A DNA stretch of 64,000 nt from Archangium sp. (GCA_030695565.1 JAUYRZ010000056.1:23741-87740), one strand, 5' to 3'; positions 34,827 through 46,127 are shown, counted from the first letter of the stretch. Made by a program: numbers and translations. The notes: a model not told the origin generated them from the sequence alone.

Positions 34827-37211
34827 TCACTTCACCACCGACAACGGCTTCATCACGTCGCGCTCCGGCGGCTTCCCCCCGCCGATCGCCCCCGCCGGGT
34901 ACTGCGGCCGCGCGTGGTAAATCCCCTCGAGCGTGCTGGTGAACGACGCGCCCATCAGGTGCAGATCCTTCAGCGTCAGCTCGCACTCATCGAGCTGACC
35001 TTCACTGAAGATGAGGTTGATCATCTTCTGCACCAACGCGCGCAGCTTCTCGGTGGTCGGCTCGGGCATCGAGCGGCTGGCCGCCTCGCACGCATCGGCG
35101 ATCATCACCAGCGCGGTCTCCCGCGACTGCGGCTTGGGGCCCGGGTAGCGGAAGAGCGCCTCGTCGATGGGCTTGGCGTCGTCACGCCCCTCGAGCTCCT
35201 TCTGCGCCTTGTGAAAGAAGTACCCCACCAGCCGCGTGCCGTGATGCTCGGGGATCGCGTCGGCCACCCGGCGCGGCAGCTTGTACTCGCGCGCCATCTC
35301 CAGGCCCTCGGTGACGTGGCGCTTGATGATCACCGCGCTCATCGACGGCGCGAGCTTGTCGTGCGCGTTCTCGCCCTTCTGGTTCTCGCCGAAGTAGGCC
35401 GGGTTCCGGCCCTTTCCGATGTCGTGGTAGTACGCGCAGCTTCGCGCGAGCAGCGGGTTGGCGCCGATCGCCTCGGCCGCCGACTCCACCAGCGAACCCA
35501 TCACGATGCTGTGGTGGTAGGTGCCGGGCGCGTTGAGCACCAGCTCCTTGAGCGCCGGGTGGTTCAAGTTCGCCAGCTCGAGCAGCTTGAGATCTGACGC
35601 GTAGCCGAAGATGCCTTCGACCAGCGGGGTGAGCGCCAGCACCAGCGAGGGCAGCAAGAAGGCCGCGGCCAGCAGCGCGAACATGCCGCTGTAGAGCATC
35701 TCGATGCCCAGGCCCTTCGCGGCGGCCAGCTGAATGAAGACCATCAACCCGAAGCCCACCACGCCCGTCGCGAAGCCGGCGCGGAAGATGCCGGCGCGAT
35801 CTTTTGCCCGGCCGATGCGATCGGCCGCCACCATCGAGGTGACGAGCGAGAAGAGGAAGAACGAGAGCGAGTTGCCCAGCAAGACGCCCGCGAGCGCGGA
35901 GAAGATGATGGCGAAGAAGAGCGCTGCCGACTCCGACAAGACGAAGCGCACCAGCATCGCGCCCGCCGCCACCGGGAAAGCGAACTGCAACGCCTCGATG
36001 GGCAACGAGGGGTACCCGTTCTGCACCACGTCGGCCACCAGCACCCAGAGGTGCAAGCCGCCCAACAGCCCCGTGCCCAGGATGCCCATGAACGCCACGT
36101 CACGGCGCGAAGGGCGGAACTGGCGCAACGACGCGGTGAAGAACAACCACGCCCCGCTCACCAGCAAGGCCACGATGCCCGCGCCCCCCAGCTGCAACTG
36201 AAGCAGGTCGAGCTCGCTGGTCTGCGCCCGCAGGCTGCGGGTGACCAGCACGTGCTGCTCGGTGACCAGCTCGCCGTCGCCGATGATGCGCTGGCCCTTC
36301 TTGATCGACAGGTTCACCGGCTTGACCGCGTCCCAGGCGGCCTTCCGGCGCGCTTCGGTCTCCGCGATGTTGACCGTGAGGTTCGCGCGCACCTGCTTAC
36401 GCGCCAGGCGCAGCACCGCGCGGCGCACCGGGGTGGGCGAGTCGGGCAGCAGGTTTCCGGGCACCGAGGAGAACCGGTCCAGCTCGGTGCTCACTTCTTT
36501 CAAGTCGAAGGCGCCCGGCTGCGCGGTGGTCATCTCGTATTCGGTGGTGCCCCCCACGATGCGCACGGTGATGCCGTTGGTGTCGATGCGCGAGAGCTCG
36601 TCACGCGAGGTGACCACCTTGCCGCGGTAGGCGAGGTCGATGAGCGTCATCACCGCCTGCTCCAGCTCCGGGCCAAACCGGCCGCGGGCCAGCACCTCGA
36701 AGTCTTCGTCGTCGGGCGGCACCGCCGTCGCCTCGAACAGCTTGCGGTTCTCCCGCAGCGCGGTCAGCAGGTCTTGCTCGTCTTTGCCGAGCGGCGCGTT
36801 CGGCTTGCGATTGGGGTCGGGTTTGGCCGCGAAAGGCGCCGCCACCTCCTGCATCTGCTCGAAGGCTTCCCGCAGGCCGTGTTTCACCTTCGATTCGACG
36901 AGGGTGTCGTAGTCGAACACCGGCCGCACCCGGGCCCTCGCATCGTCCCGGCGTTGTTGGGTGCGCCCCTCATCGGGCACCTCGAAGTCACGGCTGGCCT
37001 TGAAGACCGCCACCGACTTGGCCGCGAAGGGCCGGCCCAGCTGCTCTTCCCCCAACTCGGGGAGCCGCTGACCGGACAAGCCAGGCGTCAGGAGGAACGC
37101 CGAAGCGACCGAAACGCCAAGGAGCACCGCCCCCAACGCGATCGGGCGCGGCAAGGCCAGCGACTGGAGCCACGTGGCGAAGCGAGAAGGGGAGGAGGGG
37201 CCATCGGCCAT
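34827..37211 (-). CDS. pgpH: 7TM-HD cyclic di-AMP phosphodiesterase, PgpH family
   Basis: A 794-residue membrane enzyme predicted to hydrolyse c-di-AMP. Order: an N-terminal anchor (PIALGAVLLGVSVASAFLL), a long extracytoplasmic 7TM-7TMR_HDED domain (about residues 50-300), seven helices (about 310-510), then an HD domain. HD motifs are HHSIVMGSLVE, YYHDIGK and EHHGT, with IADACEAASRSM near the end; these supply the metal ligands. Length fits the family. It sits between a MoaD-like gene and ybeY, continuing the rimP-truB gene string on the same strand. Confidence 0.92.
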   Translation of the reverse strand: MADGPSSPSRFATWLQSLALPRPIALGAVLLGVSVASAFLLTPGLSGQRLPELGEEQLGRPFAAKSVAVFKASRDFEVPDEGRTQQRRDDARARVRPVFDYDTLVESKVKHGLREAFEQMQEVAAPFAAKPDPNRKPNAPLGKDEQDLLTALRENRKLFEATAVPPDDEDFEVLARGRFGPELEQAVMTLIDLAYRGKVVTSRDELSRIDTNGITVRIVGGTTEYEMTTAQPGAFDLKEVSTELDRFSSVPGNLLPDSPTPVRRAVLRLARKQVRANLTVNIAETEARRKAAWDAVKPVNLSIKKGQRIIGDGELVTEQHVLVTRSLRAQTSELDLLQLQLGGAGIVALLVSGAWLFFTASLRQFRPSRRDVAFMGILGTGLLGGLHLWVLVADVVQNGYPSLPIEALQFAFPVAAGAMLVRFVLSESAALFFAIIFSALAGVLLGNSLSFFLFSLVTSMVAADRIGRAKDRAGIFRAGFATGVVGFGLMVFIQLAAAKGLGIEMLYSGMFALLAAAFLLPSLVLALTPLVEGIFGYASDLKLLELANLNHPALKELVLNAPGTYHHSIVMGSLVESAAEAIGANPLLARSCAYYHDIGKGRNPAYFGENQKGENAHDKLAPSMSAVIIKRHVTEGLEMAREYKLPRRVADAIPEHHGTRLVGYFFHKAQKELEGRDDAKPIDEALFRYPGPKPQSRETALVMIADACEAASRSMPEPTTEKLRALVQKMINLIFSEGQLDECELTLKDLHLMGASFTSTLEGIYHARPQYPAGAIGGGKPPERDVMKPLSVVK

Positions 37212-37281
37212 GGAGCGGGCACCCTACGGCCCACGCCCCGCTGGTTCAAGGCGACTCACCGGTCGCCCCCAGCGCGGTCCG

Positions 37282-37527
37282 CTAGTTGTGAGCGGCCGTT
37301 GCCGTGCTGGTGAACAGGAAGACCTTCATGCCCGAACGCGCCACGCCGAAGTGCTGCTTGAGCGGGCGTTTCTCGTTCGCCACGAAAGCCTTCAGGCCCG
37401 GGTAGAGCTGCATCAACGTGGTGATGATGTCGGCCACGTCGGAGCTCGCAGGCACGCCGAGCTCGATCTTCGCCCTGCCCTCACAAGCAGCCTGCAACGT
37501 TCTGGGGATGATCACGGTGATGTTCAT
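37282..37527 (-). CDS. MoaD/ThiS-like small protein lacking the C-terminal Gly-Gly
   Basis: An 81-residue beta-grasp candidate: MNITVIIPRTLQAACEG then IELGVPASSDVADIITTLMQ, PGLKAFVANE, and a C-terminal strand MKVFLFTSTATAAHN. The start at 37527 matches the family's first strand. Sulfur-carrier members end in Gly-Gly, which this one does not, so it cannot be activated by the usual MoeB/ThiF chemistry unless processed. It lies between truB and pgpH on the same strand. No other molybdopterin or thiamine genes are near, so the role is unknown. Confidence 0.65.
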   Translation of the reverse strand: MNITVIIPRTLQAACEGRAKIELGVPASSDVADIITTLMQLYPGLKAFVANEKRPLKQHFGVARSGMKVFLFTSTATAAHN

Positions 37528-37591
37528 CGGGTGCGCACGGCTGAGCATGGCACGGGCGAACACCCGGCGGAGGACGAAACGAAACGCTCCG

Positions 37592-38464
37592 CTACTCGGG
37601 CAGGAAGACCCGGCGGTACACCAGCCGGCCCCGGGTGACCTCGGCCACCGAGAGCAACGCGCCCGACGGCTCGAGCACCCGGTGCAGGCCGCTGAGCTGC
37701 CCCGCCACCTCGACCAGGCCGCCGTGCTTCACGCGGCCGGCTTCGGCTTCCGTCACCTGGAGCGCCGGGAGATCTTTGAGTGAGTCGTTGAGCCCCACCA
37801 GGCGCGCGGTGGCCAGCTCCGGGCCGCCCGCCACCAGCTCGGCCAGCGGGAGCGCCTGAGCGAGCGCAAACGGGCCGCTCTGGGTGCGCCGCAGCGCGCA
37901 GAGGTGGGCGCCACACCCGAGCGCTTCACCCAGCTCGGCCGCCAGGGTGCGCACGAAGAAGCCCTTGCTGCAGGTCACCGACAGCTTGATCTCATCGGCC
38001 GAAAAATCACGCAGGAGCAGCTCGAACACCGTCACCGGCCGCGCCGCCCGCTCCACTTCTTCACCGGCGCGCGCCAGCTCGTAGAGGCGCTTGCCGCCGA
38101 TCTTCACGGCCGAATACATCGGCGGCGTCTGCAGGATGGGCCCGCGGAACTTCGCGAAGGCCGCTTCGATGAGCTCGCGCGTCAACGTCGGCACGGGCCT
38201 GGTCTCCAGCACCTTGCCCTCGGCATCGAGCGTGTCGGTGGTGGCGCCGAGCTTCAGCGTGGCGTCGTAGGCCTTGGTGGCCTCGGTGATGAACTGGGCG
38301 ATCTTGGTGCCGTCCCCGATGCAGATGGGGAGCACGCCGGTGGCCATCGGGTCGAGCGTGCCGGTGTGGCCGACCTTCTTCACCTTCAAGGCCCGCCGCA
38401 CGTCGCGCACCACGTCGAACGAGGTGATGCCCCTGGGCTTGTCGACCACCAAAACGCCGTTCAT
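37592..38464 (-). CDS. truB: tRNA pseudouridine(55) synthase
   Basis: A 290-residue enzyme converting U55 of the tRNA T-loop to pseudouridine. Signature blocks: VDKPRGITSFDVV, KKVGHTGTLDPMATGVLP with catalytic Asp38, and PMYSAVKIGGKRLYELAR. A PUA-like C-terminal part ends ..VAEVTRGRLVYRRVFLPE. Length normal. It follows rbfA on the same strand, the order common in bacteria. The 90-base gap before it holds no clear signal. Confidence 0.95.
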   Translation of the reverse strand: MNGVLVVDKPRGITSFDVVRDVRRALKVKKVGHTGTLDPMATGVLPICIGDGTKIAQFITEATKAYDATLKLGATTDTLDAEGKVLETRPVPTLTRELIEAAFAKFRGPILQTPPMYSAVKIGGKRLYELARAGEEVERAARPVTVFELLLRDFSADEIKLSVTCSKGFFVRTLAAELGEALGCGAHLCALRRTQSGPFALAQALPLAELVAGGPELATARLVGLNDSLKDLPALQVTEAEAGRVKHGGLVEVAGQLSGLHRVLEPSGALLSVAEVTRGRLVYRRVFLPE

Positions 38465-38554
38465 TTTCCTGACCTCTCCACCCCGGCCGGCCGTCCGCTT
38501 CGCGCCCGTCCGTCTCGCGCAGCGTTTCGCTGCTGCCGGTTGCGCTTCATGAAG

Positions 38555-38911
38555 TCACCAGCCTTCTTTGCTCCGCACTTCCTTGAGCAGCCGTTCGATC
38601 TTGTCGCCCTCGTCGAGCGAGGGGTCGAAGGTGAAGAACACCTCGGGGCTGATGCGCAGCTTGACCCGCTTGGTCACCTCGCGCCGCACGTAGCCCTTGG
38701 CCGCCGTGAGCCCGGCCTGGGTCTCGGCCTTCTCTTCGTCGGTGCCAATCATCGAATAGTAGACCTGCGCCACCGAGAGATCGGGCGAGACCTTCACGCC
38801 GGTCAGGGTGATGTAGCCGATGCGCGGATCGTGGATGTCGCCACGGATCAGCAGGTCCGCGATGGCCGCCTGAATCTCCGCTGCCACTCTGTCAGGACGA
38901 ACTGAAGCCAT
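38555..38911 (-). CDS. rbfA: 30S ribosome-binding factor A
   Basis: A 118-residue KH-fold protein for late 30S maturation and cold adaptation. Conserved blocks: [14 protein letters not shown] at the N-terminus, [26 protein letters not shown] and [20 protein letters not shown]. It starts 6 bases after the stop codon of the upstream ylxP-type gene and is followed by truB; all belong to the nusA-infB operon. Length typical. Confidence 0.95.
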   Translation of the reverse strand: MASVRPDRVAAEIQAAIADLLIRGDIHDPRIGYITLTGVKVSPDLSVAQVYYSMIGTDEEKAETQAGLTAAKGYVRREVTKRVKLRISPEVFFTFDPSLDEGDKIERLLKEVRSKEGW

Positions 38912-38917
38912 GGTGCA

Positions 38918-39451
38918 TCACTCCTTTTCCCACTCGCGGCGGTTGCGCAGGCTGCGCGCCACCGCCCGGGCGTCGGTGAGGTTTACTTCCTTCTCCTTCT
39001 TCTTCGGGGCCTTCTTCGCCGGAGAAGAAGGCGACGGAGGGGGAATGCCCTTGCTGTGCCGATCTTCCCACGCCCCCAACCCCTCGGCCTCCGCCAGCGA
39101 ACGTTCGCCTCGCGGAATGGTCAGCAGCAGGTCGCCTTGGGGCGGCCCCTGGAAGAGATCTTCGCCGAACGAGAGGATCTCGAACTCCCGCGAGCTCACC
39201 GGCGCGACGTACATGTCGTCGATGTACTGGAAGATCTTGTCCATCATCTCGTTGACGTGACTGCGGTCGTTGCCGACCACCGACATGGCCACCACCGCGC
39301 GGTTGAGCGCGTCGTTGTCGTCGACCTCGGCGACCGCCACGTTGAACTTCGCCTTCACCCGGTCGGTCACGCGCCGCACCACCTGGCGCTTGGCCTTGAG
39401 CGATCCAGCGGCGGGAATGTCGAGGGTGACTCGGGACACGCAGACGAACAT
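38918..39451 (-). CDS. YlxP/DUF503 protein with an extra basic C-terminal tail
   Basis: A 177-residue protein. Residues 1-95 are the DUF503 fold (MFVCVSRVTLDIPAAGSLKA, RRVTDRVKAKFNVAVAEVDD), commonly encoded between infB and rbfA as here. Residues 96-177 are not part of the usual 90-100 residue family. They include GDLLLTIPRGERSLAEAEGL and a lysine-rich stretch KKAPKKKEKEV, which could contact RNA. The role of the family in ribosome biogenesis is suspected but not established. Overlap and spacing show cotranscription with rbfA. Confidence 0.88.
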   Translation of the reverse strand: MFVCVSRVTLDIPAAGSLKAKRQVVRRVTDRVKAKFNVAVAEVDDNDALNRAVVAMSVVGNDRSHVNEMMDKIFQYIDDMYVAPVSSREFEILSFGEDLFQGPPQGDLLLTIPRGERSLAEAEGLGAWEDRHSKGIPPPSPSSPAKKAPKKKEKEVNLTDARAVARSLRNRREWEKE

Positions 39452-39555
39452 AAGAAGACTCCGTCGAAGAGCGACGCGGGGTCGCTCCAGGCTCTGACCG
39501 CACGATAACGCGCCGACCCCCGAAGTGTTCCTTCAGGGGCCGGCTCGTCGTCAGC

Positions 39556-42516
39556 TCAGCTGAGCGACGGGCGGGTCTCCTCGACCTCGTAGGCCTCGAT
39601 GATGTCTCCGGCCTGAATGTCGGAGAAGCCTTCGATGCCGATACCGCACTCGTAGCCCATGGTGACTTCCTTCACGTCATCCTTGAAGCGCTTGAGGCTG
39701 GCGAGCTTGCCCTGGAACAGCTGCTTGTTCTGGCGCATCAGCTTCAAGATCGAGGCGCGTTTGATGACGCCTTCGGTCACGGCAGAACCCGCGATGGTGC
39801 CCAGCTTGGGCACGTTGAAGAGGTTGCGCACCTCGGCCCGGCCGATCTTCTTCTCGGTGCGGATCGGGTCCAGCAGGTCCTCCATCATCTTGATCACGCC
39901 ATCGAGCAGCTCGTAGATGATCCCGAAGGTCTCCCACTTGACGCCCTTGTGCTTGGCGGCCGATTCGGCGCCCGACTCAGGCTTGCTGTTGAAGCCGATC
40001 ACCACGGCGGCGAAGGCCTCGCCCGTGCCGATGTCGGTCTCGGTCATCATGCCGACACCCTTCTGCACGATGGTGACCTTGACCTTCTTGGTCGACAGCT
40101 TCTGGATCGCGTCTGCCACGGCCTCGAGCGAACCCGAGACGTCGGCCTTGAGCACGATCTTGAGCTCCTTCTGATCAGACGCCTTCTGCTTGGCGAGCAG
40201 ATCTTCGAGCGACTCACGGCTCGTCTTGCCGGCTTCGGCCTGGCGCGCCTTCAAGATGCGGTGATCGGCGACCTGCTTGGCGGCCTTCTCGTCGGCCACG
40301 GCGTTGATGACGTCGCCGGCGGTGGGCACACCCGACAGACCGATGATCTCGGCCGAATAACCGGGCTTCACCTCGTCGACCAGCTCGCCCCGATCGTTCA
40401 GCATCATGCGAACGCGGCCGTAGTGAATGCCGGAGACCAACGAGTCGCCCTTGCGCAGCGTGCCTTCCTGCACGAGCACGGTGGCGATGGGGCCGCGGCC
40501 CTTCTCCAGCCGCGCCTCCAGGATGATGCCCGTGGCCGGACGGTTCGGGTCGGCCTTGAGCTCGAGCACTTCGGCCTGCAGGGAGATGTTCTCCAGCAGC
40601 AGGTCGAGGCCCATGCGGGTCTTCGCAGAGACCGGCACCATGATCACTTCACCGCCCCAGTCTTCGGCGAGCAAGGAGAGGTCAGCGAGCTCTTTCTTCA
40701 CGCGGTCGGCGTTGGCCGCCACGAGATCCATCTTGTTCATCGCCACGACGAGCGGCACTTCGGCCTTCAGCGCGTGCGCAATGGCTTCTTTCGTCTGAGG
40801 CATCACGCCGTCGTCGGCCGCGACCACCAGCACCACGATGTCGGTGATGTTCGCGCCGCGGGCACGCATGGCGCTGAACGCCGCGTGACCCGGGGTGTCC
40901 AGGAAGGTGATGTCACCCTTGCTCGACTTCACCGTGTAGGCGCCGACGTGCTGGGTGATGCCGCCTGCTTCGCCGCTGGCCACGTTCGCCTTGCGGATCG
41001 CGTCGAGCAACGAGGTCTTGCCGTGGTCGACGTGGCCCATGACGGTCACGACCGGCGGGCGGCTGATCAGGTTCTCGGGCTTGTCCTCGAGCGTGGGGAG
41101 GAAGTCTTCCACCTCGAAGCCGACCTTCTTCACGGTCCACCCGTAGTCGGACGCCAGGATGCCGGCGGTGTCGACGTCGATGGTCTGGGTGGCGGTGGTC
41201 ATCTTGCCCGACTGCATCAGCTTCTTGATGAGGTCGGTGGTCTTCACGCCCATGCGCTGCGACAGCTCGCTGACCGTGATGCCTTCCTGCACCTTGATGA
41301 CCTTCTTGTCGCCGGCCATCGTGGTGATCTGGGTCTTCTGACCCTTCTTGGTCGGCTTGCGCTTCTTGCCGCGCACGGGAATCGCCGAGCGCCCGAAGAT
41401 GAGCTCCTTGATGTCCGAGGTGGTGCTCTGTTCCTTCTCCTTCTCGCGGCGCTGACCTGCGGCACCGGGAGGCCCACGCCGCTCTGCCTCTTTGCGGCGA
41501 GCATCGGGCCCGAAGTCTTTTGCGCCGGCCGTGCCACCGGGCACCACCTTGAACTCACGAACGACACCGACACCACCGACCGCCTTGCGGCCGGGCGCCA
41601 TCGGGTACCGGCCCGCACCGGGCTGGTTGGGGGTGACCCGCTTGATGGGGATGAGCGGGCGGCTGACCACCACGGCCTGCGTGGCGGTGGGCACGGTGCG
41701 CACCGCGGCCGGCGCGCCGGGCGTGGCGCCCAGGCTGGGGCGCATGGTCACGCCGACGCGCGGAGGCGCCGAAGGGCCGGGGCGGCTGCCCACGGTCGAG
41801 GCGGTACGCACCATCGGAGGCACGGCCGAAGGCGGAATCGGGGCCGGCGCGGCGGCCACGGTGACGGTGCCGGGGCGCGGTGCCGAAGCGCGGGCGACGG
41901 CCACACCCGCGCGCGGCGCAGAAGCGCGCGCAGGAGGAACGGCGGCGGGTGCAGCAACAGCGGCGGTGGCGGCGACCTGAGCGGGCGCCTCGACGACCGG
42001 AGACATGGGAACCTCGGGCGCAGGAGTCGTCGTCACGGCAGCGGCAGGTGCAACAAGAGCAGGCTCGACAGGCGGCTGCTCGACGGCAGCCGGCACCTTG
42101 AACGGGGGGATGGCATGACCGACGGCCGTCTGCGTGTCGGCGGGCAGATCGACCACCGGCTCGGGCTCGACGGCCACGGGAGCCGCGACCGCCGCGGGGG
42201 CAGCCACCGGCTTCTCGACGGGCGGCAGGTCGACCTTGGCGCCAGCAGCCACCTGGGTGGCCACCGTGCTCTCGCCGACCTTGCGGCGCACCACGAAGCC
42301 CTTGGGCGCGACGGGCGCCGGAGCGGCCTTCGGCTTGCGCTTCTCGACGATCTTCTGCACGGCGGCGATGGCCTGATCGTCTTCCAGCGACGATGAGTGG
42401 CTCTTGACGTCGTAGCCAAGGCTCACCAGTTCGGTGACCACGGCCTTGTTGTCGAACTCAATGCCGTGCTTTTCCTTGAGCTCTTTGGCGATTTCGTGAA
42501 CGCGCTTCTTTGACAT
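39556..42516 (-). CDS. infB: Translation initiation factor IF-2
   Basis: A 986-residue GTPase that places initiator tRNA on the 30S subunit. Start at the Met of [20 protein letters not shown], the IF2 N-terminal domain; upstream frame is spurious. A long Ala/Pro/Val-rich linker (about residues 60-370) follows, then the G domain with GHVDHGKTS (about 494-502), DTPGHAAF and NKMD, and the C1/C2 domains to ..[13 protein letters not shown]. The extended linker is typical of myxobacterial IF-2. Located in the rimP-nusA-ylxR-infB string. Confidence 0.98.
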   Translation of the reverse strand: MSKKRVHEIAKELKEKHGIEFDNKAVVTELVSLGYDVKSHSSSLEDDQAIAAVQKIVEKRKPKAAPAPVAPKGFVVRRKVGESTVATQVAAGAKVDLPPVEKPVAAPAAVAAPVAVEPEPVVDLPADTQTAVGHAIPPFKVPAAVEQPPVEPALVAPAAAVTTTPAPEVPMSPVVEAPAQVAATAAVAAPAAVPPARASAPRAGVAVARASAPRPGTVTVAAAPAPIPPSAVPPMVRTASTVGSRPGPSAPPRVGVTMRPSLGATPGAPAAVRTVPTATQAVVVSRPLIPIKRVTPNQPGAGRYPMAPGRKAVGGVGVVREFKVVPGGTAGAKDFGPDARRKEAERRGPPGAAGQRREKEKEQSTTSDIKELIFGRSAIPVRGKKRKPTKKGQKTQITTMAGDKKVIKVQEGITVSELSQRMGVKTTDLIKKLMQSGKMTTATQTIDVDTAGILASDYGWTVKKVGFEVEDFLPTLEDKPENLISRPPVVTVMGHVDHGKTSLLDAIRKANVASGEAGGITQHVGAYTVKSSKGDITFLDTPGHAAFSAMRARGANITDIVVLVVAADDGVMPQTKEAIAHALKAEVPLVVAMNKMDLVAANADRVKKELADLSLLAEDWGGEVIMVPVSAKTRMGLDLLLENISLQAEVLELKADPNRPATGIILEARLEKGRGPIATVLVQEGTLRKGDSLVSGIHYGRVRMMLNDRGELVDEVKPGYSAEIIGLSGVPTAGDVINAVADEKAAKQVADHRILKARQAEAGKTSRESLEDLLAKQKASDQKELKIVLKADVSGSLEAVADAIQKLSTKKVKVTIVQKGVGMMTETDIGTGEAFAAVVIGFNSKPESGAESAAKHKGVKWETFGIIYELLDGVIKMMEDLLDPIRTEKKIGRAEVRNLFNVPKLGTIAGSAVTEGVIKRASILKLMRQNKQLFQGKLASLKRFKDDVKEVTMGYECGIGIEGFSDIQAGDIIEAYEVEETRPSLS

Positions 42517-42672
42517 AGGGCGAGACCCCCGTACTGCATGCGACGAGAGAAAGACAGTGAAGGAACCATGCCAACGAACCGCGAGAAACCGCGCGGAGCG
42601 AGGGGTGGGAAACCAAAAGCGGGGACGTGCGGCGGGCAACCGGAAATACAGCGAACCAATTGTTGATGAAGC

Positions 42673-42945
42673 TCAGTCGTTGGTTTGCCGCAGGAAGGCT
42701 GCCTCCAGGTTGATCACATCCAGCACGACGTTCTTCTTGAAGGCCCGCTGGAAGGCCTTTCTCTTCACGGCTGCTTGCAAGCAGCCTGGTCCACAGAGGT
42801 ACGCCCCCCTGCCAGGGGCGCCTTGCGACCTGTCCAACAGGGGCTGGTTCTTCTCGTCGAGAACCAGCCTCCGGAGCAGCGCTTTCGTCTGCTTCTTTCC
42901 GCACCCCAGACACGTTCTTACGGGCGGTCTGGGCTCCTCAGTCAT
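42673..42945 (-). CDS. ylxR: YlxR/RnpM RNA-binding protein (DUF448)
   Basis: A 90-residue protein with the family's conserved RTCLGCGKKQTKALLRRLV and the GRGAYLC loop followed by CLQAAVKRKAFQRAFK. The family was recently tied to modulation of RNase P and is regularly encoded between nusA and infB, as here. Cys pairs (CLGC, CGPGC) could bind zinc. A 156-base gap separates it from infB; no strong signal was seen in the gap. Confidence 0.92.
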   Translation of the reverse strand: MTEEPRPPVRTCLGCGKKQTKALLRRLVLDEKNQPLLDRSQGAPGRGAYLCGPGCLQAAVKRKAFQRAFKKNVVLDVINLEAAFLRQTND

Positions 42946-42966
42946 TTTCGGACTTTCTGCTTAACG

Positions 42967-44661
<1,695 letters not shown>

Positions 44662-44679
44662 GGGGGAATCCTTTTCCTC

Positions 44680-44697
44680 GGCCGTCTGATGACGGCC
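44680..44697 (-). promoter_or_regulatory. Hairpin in the rimP-nusA spacer, next to the nusA ribosome site
   Basis: GGCCGTC and GACGGCC pair perfectly around a 4-base loop (ATCA on the mRNA strand). It lies about 8 bases before the GGAAAAGG ribosome-site region of nusA. No U-tract follows, so it is more likely a processing or translation-tuning stem than a terminator. Confidence 0.5.
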
Positions 44698-44732
44698 TGT
44701 ATGTGGGACGGCGGTTTACGACGGGCACTGCG

Positions 44733-45215
44733 TTACGGCTGAAATTCGAGGTTCGCGCGGGCGATGTCTTTGAGGTGGATGGTGAAGGGGCCCGCCCCTT
44801 CGACCTCGACGGTCACTGCATCCGCGGAGACCTGCGAGAGCGTTCCGAGGAAGTTCTTGCGGGGCGGCTCGAAGAGGGGCGCGAAGGTCTTGATGCGCAC
44901 CTGCTTGCCCTTGACCGCTGCGAAGTGCGCCGACTTCTTGAGCGGCCGGTTGAGGCCCGGGCTGGAGACCTCGAGGCTGTATTCGTGGGGGATGACGTCG
45001 TCGACGTCGAGCGCCTTGTCGACCGCGTGGCTGGCGAGCGCGCACTCTTCGACGCCCACGGTGCCGCCGGGCTTGTCGATGAACAGCCGGAGGATCCACC
45101 CGCCGTGTTCGCGGATGAACTCGAGATCGAGCAGCTCGAGACCTTCGGCCGCGATGAGCGGCTCGCAGATCTCCTGCGCTTTCTCTTCCACCTTCTGTTT
45201 GCTCGTCTCGGCCAC
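44733..45215 (-). CDS. rimP: Ribosome maturation factor RimP
   Basis: A 160-residue 30S assembly factor. GTG at 45215 has AGGGGG 9 bases upstream; the longer frame (45260) runs through the leader terminator and is not credible. Family blocks: ELLDLEFIREHGGWILRLFI, DKPGGTVGVEEC, YSLEVSSPGLNRPLKK and the C-terminal small barrel KNFLGTLSQVSADAVTVEVE. First gene of the nusA-infB operon, under a leader attenuator-like structure. Confidence 0.95.
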   Translation of the reverse strand: MAETSKQKVEEKAQEICEPLIAAEGLELLDLEFIREHGGWILRLFIDKPGGTVGVEECALASHAVDKALDVDDVIPHEYSLEVSSPGLNRPLKKSAHFAAVKGKQVRIKTFAPLFEPPRKNFLGTLSQVSADAVTVEVEGAGPFTIHLKDIARANLEFQP

Positions 45216-45230
45216 TGCGATCGACCCCCT

Positions 45231-45264
45231 GAAAAGAAAAAAGTGGGCACCCCGGCCCACTTTT
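45231..45264 (-). terminator. Intrinsic terminator in the rimP leader
   Basis: On the minus strand AAAAGTGGGC and GCCCACTTTT pair perfectly over a 6-base loop (CGGGGT) and run straight into a U-rich tract (TTTTTTCTTTT). The structure ends only about 5 bases before the rimP Shine-Dalgarno sequence, so transcription of the operon must read through it. Confidence 0.8.
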
Positions 45265-45288
45265 CGGTGCTTCCGAAAATTGGTGGGC
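45255..45288 (-). promoter_or_regulatory. Putative antiterminator stem competing with the rimP leader terminator
   Basis: Upstream of the terminator the leader holds GCCCACCAATTTTC (45288-45275). Its parts GCCCAC and TTTTC can pair with GTGGGC and GAAAA of the terminator's first arm (45265-45255), leaving a 3-base bulge. The two folds share one arm and exclude each other, the logic of an attenuator. The trigger is unknown. Confidence 0.6.
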
Positions 45289-45323
45289 GTCCTCTACGAC
45301 AGTGCCCCACCCCGTGTAAACAG

Positions 45324-46127
45324 ATGCCCATGCGCATCGCCGCTGCCCAGATGACCAGCGGGGCTGACAAAGCCCACAACCTCGACGTCGCCACCCGCCT
45401 GATCCGCAGGGCCGCGGAGGCCGGTTCTTCGCTCGTCGGGCTGCCCGAAAATTTCTCGTGGATGGGCCCGGAGCCCGAGCGTGATTCGAACGCCGAAACG
45501 GTCGAAGGAGAGACCCTCACCCGCATGGCGGAGCTCGCCAGATCATTGAAGATTTCGGTGTTGGCGGGTTCGGTGCTGGAGACCGGAGCGCCGGGGGGCC
45601 GGCTCTTCAATACCAGCGTGTTGTTCGGGCCCGACGGGGGGCGCCTGGGGCTGTACCGGAAGATCCATCTGTTCGATGTCGAGGTCGGCGACGGGCAGAC
45701 CTATCGCGAGTCGGCGGCCGTCGCGCCGGGCACCGAGGTGGTGGTGGCAGACGCCCCGTTCGGCAAGGTGGGTTTGTCAGTCTGTTACGACCTGCGTTTC
45801 CCTGAGCTGTACCGGAAGCTGTCCGAGTCGGGGGCGGTGCTGCTCACGGTGCCGTCGGCGTTCACGTTGATGACCGGCAAGGATCACTGGGAGGTGCTGC
45901 TGCGCGCCCGGGCGATCGAGAATCAGGCGTACGTGCTGGCGCCGGCGCAGCAAGGCAGGCACCCGAAAGACCGCCTCACCTGGGGTCACGCGATGGTGGT
46001 CGACCCGTGGGGTCTGGTGGTGGCGCGCGCGTCGGAAGGAGAAGGCCTGGCGATCGCCGAGCTCGACCTCGAGTACCTCGCCAAGGTGCGACGCACCCTG
46101 CCCGCCCTGCAGCACCGTCGGCTGTGA
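45324..46127 (+). CDS. Nitrilase-superfamily carbon-nitrogen hydrolase, Nit1/deaminated-glutathione-amidase like
   Basis: A 267-residue amidase with the Glu-Lys-Cys triad: Glu42 (LPENFSW), Lys113 (YRKIHLFDV) and Cys154 (SVCYDLRFPELY). The sequence around the triad (YRKIHLFDVEVGDG and VPSAFTLMTGKDHWEVLLRA) is that of the Nit1/YbeM branch, which removes ammonia from deaminated glutathione, so a metabolite-repair role is likely. The start may be 45324 or the Met two codons on. It is divergent from rimP and overlaps the DUF3885 gene by GTGA. A broken second copy of its 3' end lies at 47272-47447. Confidence 0.85.
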   Translation: MPMRIAAAQMTSGADKAHNLDVATRLIRRAAEAGSSLVGLPENFSWMGPEPERDSNAETVEGETLTRMAELARSLKISVLAGSVLETGAPGGRLFNTSVLFGPDGGRLGLYRKIHLFDVEVGDGQTYRESAAVAPGTEVVVADAPFGKVGLSVCYDLRFPELYRKLSESGAVLLTVPSAFTLMTGKDHWEVLLRARAIENQAYVLAPAQQGRHPKDRLTWGHAMVVDPWGLVVARASEGEGLAIAELDLEYLAKVRRTLPALQHRRL

